This document shows positions 61,036 through 64,000 of a stretch of DNA of 64,000 nucleotides, piece after piece (position 1 is the stretch's first letter; every line of letters begins with the position of its first letter). The notes under the pieces are model-generated. The model saw only the letters and a program-made list of their open reading frames with translations, ran no database searches and had not been told where the DNA came from. A program made the translations under genes and the position numbers. Origin of the DNA: Candidatus Krumholzibacteriota bacterium (lineage in GTDB: Bacteria; Krumholzibacteriota; Krumholzibacteriia; Krumholzibacteriales; Krumholzibacteriaceae); contig JAFGBF010000022.1 of assembly GCA_016933255.1 (NCBI GenBank), forward strand, positions 115,470 to 179,469, given 5' to 3'.

Positions 61036-61638
61036 TCACTGGTCCGATATTTTTTCGAGTTTTCTGAAGATGCTGAAAAGCCTCTGAACCGGTAATCCGA
61101 CAACATTATAAAAACACCCTTCCACTTTCTCGATAAAAACCGATGCATGCCCCTGAATAGCATATCCGCCAGCCTTGCCGAAAGGCTCTCCAGAATCTAT
61201 ATAACTTAAGATCTCCCCGCGCGACAGTTCCCTGAAAAAGACGTTTGTCGTCTCTTCCTCAATAAATCTTATATTAGGCGGAGATACGACCGCTATCCCG
61301 GTTATCACCTGGTGTCTTCGGCCTGAGAGGATCTCAAGCATCTCATATGCATCTTCCCTGTCTACCGGCTTCGTCAGGGATCGTCCATCGCAGACGACCG
61401 CAGTATCCGCTGCGATAATCGTCTTCCTGGGATGCGATTTCTGAACATCGATCGCTTTCAGTTCTGAAAGTAGCTTTACCACTTTTACCGGATCGGTCCA
61501 TATGACTTCATCCTCATCGACCGAGGAAGGGATGACCTGGAATTCAAAGCCGAGCTTCAAAAGGATCTCTCTGCGTCTTGGAGATGCTGAAGCAAGAATA
61601 AGATCCTGCTGTACCCTCATGGATAAAAATGGATTCAT
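61036..61638 (-). CDS. maf: Maf-family nucleotide pyrophosphatase
   Basis: A 200-residue house-cleaning NTP pyrophosphatase. Family motifs are LILASASPRRREILL at the N-terminus, IIAADTAVVCDG, PVDREDAYEMLEILSGRRHQVITG, and the C-terminal GKAGGYAIQG. These fit the dTTP/UTP (YhdE-like) group. Start ATG at 61638; an ATG at 61620 is possible. 32 nt after dtd. Confidence 0.94.
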   Translation of the reverse strand: MNPFLSMRVQQDLILASASPRRREILLKLGFEFQVIPSSVDEDEVIWTDPVKVVKLLSELKAIDVQKSHPRKTIIAADTAVVCDGRSLTKPVDREDAYEMLEILSGRRHQVITGIAVVSPPNIRFIEEETTNVFFRELSRGEILSYIDSGEPFGKAGGYAIQGHASVFIEKVEGCFYNVVGLPVQRLFSIFRKLEKISDQ

Positions 61639-61670
61639 CGTCTAACCTGCCGCCCGCTGAAACGCAAAGA

Positions 61671-62123
61671 TCATATCCCCTCTGATTCCCTGTCTATCAA
61701 CAAAGTGACCGGCCCGTCGTTCACGATTTTTACTTTCATCTTCGCGCCAAACTCGCCTTCTGAGACCTTCGGGTAATAACTGTTCATTATCTCGACAAAT
61801 TTTCTGTAAAGCCTGAGAGCTTCCGCCGATGATGCGCTTGAAGTGTAGTCCGGACGCCTTCCTTTTCCGCAATTTCCATATAAGGTAAACTGGGAGACGA
61901 TCAACACTTCTCCGGCGATATCGATAAGCGACCTGTTCATCTTCCCCTCATCATCTCCGAATATCCTCAATTCAAGGGCTTTTCTTGCGATCCAGTCAAG
62001 TTCCCTGTCTGTATCACCCTTTTTAAAAGCGGCAAGGATCAAAATTCCCCGATCGATTGAGGCTATATTCCTTCCATCGACCTCGACCGCCGCTTCTGAT
62101 ACCCGCTGTACGACTAATCGCAT
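61671..62123 (-). CDS. dtd: D-aminoacyl-tRNA deacylase
   Basis: A 150-residue proofreading enzyme that hydrolyses D-aminoacyl-tRNA and glycyl-tRNA(Ala). Signatures are MRLVVQRVSEAAVEV, LIVSQFTLYGNCGKGRRPDYT and the VNDGPVTLLIDRE segment; the Gly-cisPro-type active-site motif is replaced only conservatively. It overlaps the recJ 3' end by 10 nt, so the two are translationally coupled. Confidence 0.95.
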   Translation of the reverse strand: MRLVVQRVSEAAVEVDGRNIASIDRGILILAAFKKGDTDRELDWIARKALELRIFGDDEGKMNRSLIDIAGEVLIVSQFTLYGNCGKGRRPDYTSSASSAEALRLYRKFVEIMNSYYPKVSEGEFGAKMKVKIVNDGPVTLLIDRESEGI

Positions 62124-63838
62124 AGCATACCCGCTTCTTTTTCAGAATACCTTATCGTTTTGATCTGGAACTGGAGTTCCTGCCTGCCCTGCCACGAACT
62201 GGTCCGGAGATTTACCAGAAGATCGACCCGCTTGCCCATTATATCAGCCGGATTCCATGCCCTTCCCAGAGAAAATCCTATGAAGTCCTGCTCCCTGTCC
62301 TTTCCGTCGATTCCAGAGACCTTGAGATGGCCGTTACCGACTATCCTGCTTCCCGGCTTCACACAGATGCCTTTTATAAGAAAAACCGGTTCATCGTTCC
62401 CTGGCCCGAAAGGTTCCATGCGTTTTAGAAAAGAGACCATTTCCATATCGCACTGCTCGACTGTACACTCAATATCGACAAGGAATTCATCCCCTTTTGT
62501 GTCTGTATCATACTGTCCAGCGGCTTCTTTGTTGAACTTGTTCCGGAAATTATAGATATCCTCTTTCCTTATACTGAATCCTCCCGCCTCCCGGTGTCCC
62601 CCGAAGGCAACAAGATATTCGGAACAGGAATCGAGGATTTTTCTGACATTGATTCTTCCCGCTGACCGGACAGAGCCCTTCCCCGTTTCACCCTTTACCG
62701 CAATAAGAGCAGCCGGAAGAGAATATTTTTCTGTCAATCTCGACGCAGCTATCCCCACGACTCCCTCATGCCACGACTCTGATGAAAAAACGAGTGCATT
62801 CGGTTGTTCTTTCCGGATATTGATATCAGCAAGATATGACGCTTCTTCAGTGACCGCGCTGTCGAGAGATCTGCGCATCGAGTTTATCTCTTCGATATCT
62901 TCAGCGATTGAAAATGCTTTTTCCCTGTCTTCCGTTGTAAGAAGCAGGACAGTATCCCTCGCACTTCCTAACCTCCCCGGCGAATTCAACCTGGGAACGA
63001 TATTGAAACAGATCTGTCTCGCAGTAAATCCGGAGCTCGGAAGGTTTGAAGAAGCCTGCAGGGCGCAGAAACCATTTCGTTCCCATCTTGATAAAGTATT
63101 CATTCCAAGGGATACCAGCTCCCTGTTTTCGTCCTTAAGGACGACATAATCCCCAAGTGTCCCCACAGCTACCAGATCGAGCATTTTTTCCAGACCAAGG
63201 TCTTTTTTCGTTTGCTGCTGCAGGGCCTGAAGGAATTTAAAGGCGACTCCGACACCAGCCAGTTCAGTAAAAGGATATTTTTCGCCGGGTAATTTTGGAT
63301 TGATGAATATGTCTGCCTCTGGAATCCTCTCATCGATATCGTGGTGATCAGTAATAATCGTTTTTACTCCATGTTTTGAGAGGAAAGCCACAACATCCCT
63401 GTCACTCGAACCGCAGTCAGTCGAGATCAGAAGACCGAGATCCTTATCCACACCTCTTTTCATGACTCTCATCGAAAGCCCGTATCCGTCTTTTGCCCTG
63501 TCCGGAACAAAGAAATGAAGATCGGCACCAAAATTCTTGAGCCCCTCATACAAAAGAGCCGTGCCGCAGATCCCGTCGGCGTCGTAGTCTCCATGTATAA
63601 GAATCTTCCTTCCCTCCCGGACAGAATCAACAAAGAGTGTCACAGCCTCTTTCATCTCCGAAAACAGAAAAGGGTCGTGAAGGTGTAAAAAGGAAGGATT
63701 AAGGTATTTTTCGGCTTCTTCAACCGAGCTTATCCCTTTCGCAGCAAGCAACCGGGCAGCGACAGGATCGATACTCAGGCCTTTTGCCAAAGAGCACATC
63801 AGGCTATCGTCATATTTGCGCAAAACCCATTTTTCCAT
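62114..63838 (-). CDS. recJ: single-stranded-DNA-specific exonuclease RecJ
   Basis: A 574-residue DHH-superfamily 5'-3' ssDNA exonuclease for recombination and mismatch repair. DHH motif I HGDYDADGICGTALL starts near residue 81, and the DHH motif itself is in TIITDHHDIDERIPEADIFINP. The DHHA1 domain has a GHREAGGFSI glycine-rich motif, and an OB-fold domain ends the protein. Length matches E. coli RecJ. It lies just downstream of rnpB and overlaps dtd by 10 nt. Confidence 0.96.
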   Translation of the reverse strand: MEKWVLRKYDDSLMCSLAKGLSIDPVAARLLAAKGISSVEEAEKYLNPSFLHLHDPFLFSEMKEAVTLFVDSVREGRKILIHGDYDADGICGTALLYEGLKNFGADLHFFVPDRAKDGYGLSMRVMKRGVDKDLGLLISTDCGSSDRDVVAFLSKHGVKTIITDHHDIDERIPEADIFINPKLPGEKYPFTELAGVGVAFKFLQALQQQTKKDLGLEKMLDLVAVGTLGDYVVLKDENRELVSLGMNTLSRWERNGFCALQASSNLPSSGFTARQICFNIVPRLNSPGRLGSARDTVLLLTTEDREKAFSIAEDIEEINSMRRSLDSAVTEEASYLADINIRKEQPNALVFSSESWHEGVVGIAASRLTEKYSLPAALIAVKGETGKGSVRSAGRINVRKILDSCSEYLVAFGGHREAGGFSIRKEDIYNFRNKFNKEAAGQYDTDTKGDEFLVDIECTVEQCDMEMVSFLKRMEPFGPGNDEPVFLIKGICVKPGSRIVGNGHLKVSGIDGKDREQDFIGFSLGRAWNPADIMGKRVDLLVNLRTSSWQGRQELQFQIKTIRYSEKEAGMLCD

Positions 63839-63861
63839 AATTCAATGATACTCCGAAGAAA

Positions 63862-64000
63862 TGGTAAAGCAGACTTGTAAGCCGGATCCTGTCCCCGTTA
63901 CTGAAGAACGGGTGGTGATCATTTATCTGGGACCGGAGTTGCCACCGGCCTCTATCGACCTACCCGAGAGTCAAGCGAAACGGGCCGTTTCTCCTCTTCT
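63862..64000 (-). ncRNA. rnpB: RNase P RNA (class A), 3' part; 5' end outside window
   Basis: Minus strand from the window edge to about 63862 carries the conserved 3' half of bacterial RNase P RNA: GGGTAGGTCGATAGAGGCC, then CCCAGATAAATGATCACC (the conserved AGATGAATGA-type J/P segment), and the near-universal ACAGGATCCGGCTTAC close to the 3' end. The 3' boundary is approximate because P1 pairing needs the missing 5' end. It is read in the same direction as recJ. Confidence 0.93.

Overview
The window reads as ordinary chromosome from an uncultured-looking Gram-negative bacterium. It carries outer-membrane assembly proteins (an Omp85/BamA-type barrel, TamB, an M50 site-2 protease), several lipoproteins, and secreted proteins ending in a FlgD/T9SS-like C-terminal domain. 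That combination fits the FCB superphylum and its candidate phyla (for example Krumholzibacteriota, Eisenbacteria or Latescibacterota). This placement is inference from gene content only. No insertion sequence, prophage, CRISPR array or tract of obviously foreign composition was seen, and no stretch over 300 bases lacks a gene.

Layout. 1-5.9 kb (minus): the proteostasis run tig-clpP-clpX-lon (lon cut by the window edge), a tRNA-Leu(UAG) just upstream of tig, and a crotonase-family enoyl-CoA hydratase. 5.9-15.7 kb: a large secreted protein with a C-terminal glycogen-binding-like domain (+), a feo operon made of feoB and a DtxR-FeoA fusion (-), a small predicted outer-membrane protein (+), then a lipoprotein and an M6-type secreted metalloprotease (-). 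15.8-25.5 kb: the metabolic core. On the plus strand mmdA/pccB, a methylmalonyl-CoA mutase large subunit and methylmalonyl-CoA epimerase follow a good promoter. Converging on them from the minus strand is cobO-meaB-icmA-B12 subunit-thiolase-hydroxybutyryl-CoA dehydrogenase. The second mutase large subunit has Phe and Gln where methylmalonyl-CoA mutase has Tyr and Arg, the known isobutyryl-CoA mutase signature.

25.5-39.4 kb: an orphan sensor kinase with a cysteine-rich N-terminus, a lamin-tail-domain secreted protein, a small membrane protein, an ECF sigma/anti-sigma pair, gatCAB, a DUF2207-LemA pair, a PD40-repeat lipoprotein and a GT39-type glycosyltransferase. 39.4-59.4 kb is almost entirely minus strand. 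Read in transcription order it is rplM-rpsI-rpsB-tsf-pyrH-frr-uppS-cdsA-dxr-rseP-(small divergent lipoprotein)-Omp85-tamB-(peptidase/PD40/barrel fusion)-pcrA: translation, then lipid-carrier and phospholipid synthesis, then outer-membrane assembly. 59.5-64 kb (minus): rnpB (RNase P RNA, cut by the window edge), recJ, dtd, maf, a YjbQ-family gene and mtnA.

How it fits together: the mutases, epimerase, carboxyltransferase, adenosyltransferase and MeaB chaperone form a B12-dependent acyl-CoA carbon-skeleton module. With thiolase, hydroxyacyl-CoA dehydrogenase and hydratase it could link isobutyryl-CoA (valine or isobutyrate) to butyryl-CoA and acetyl-CoA, and propionyl-CoA to succinyl-CoA. Gene starts often use TTG with a strong Shine-Dalgarno sequence, so several starts here were moved from the longest reading frame.
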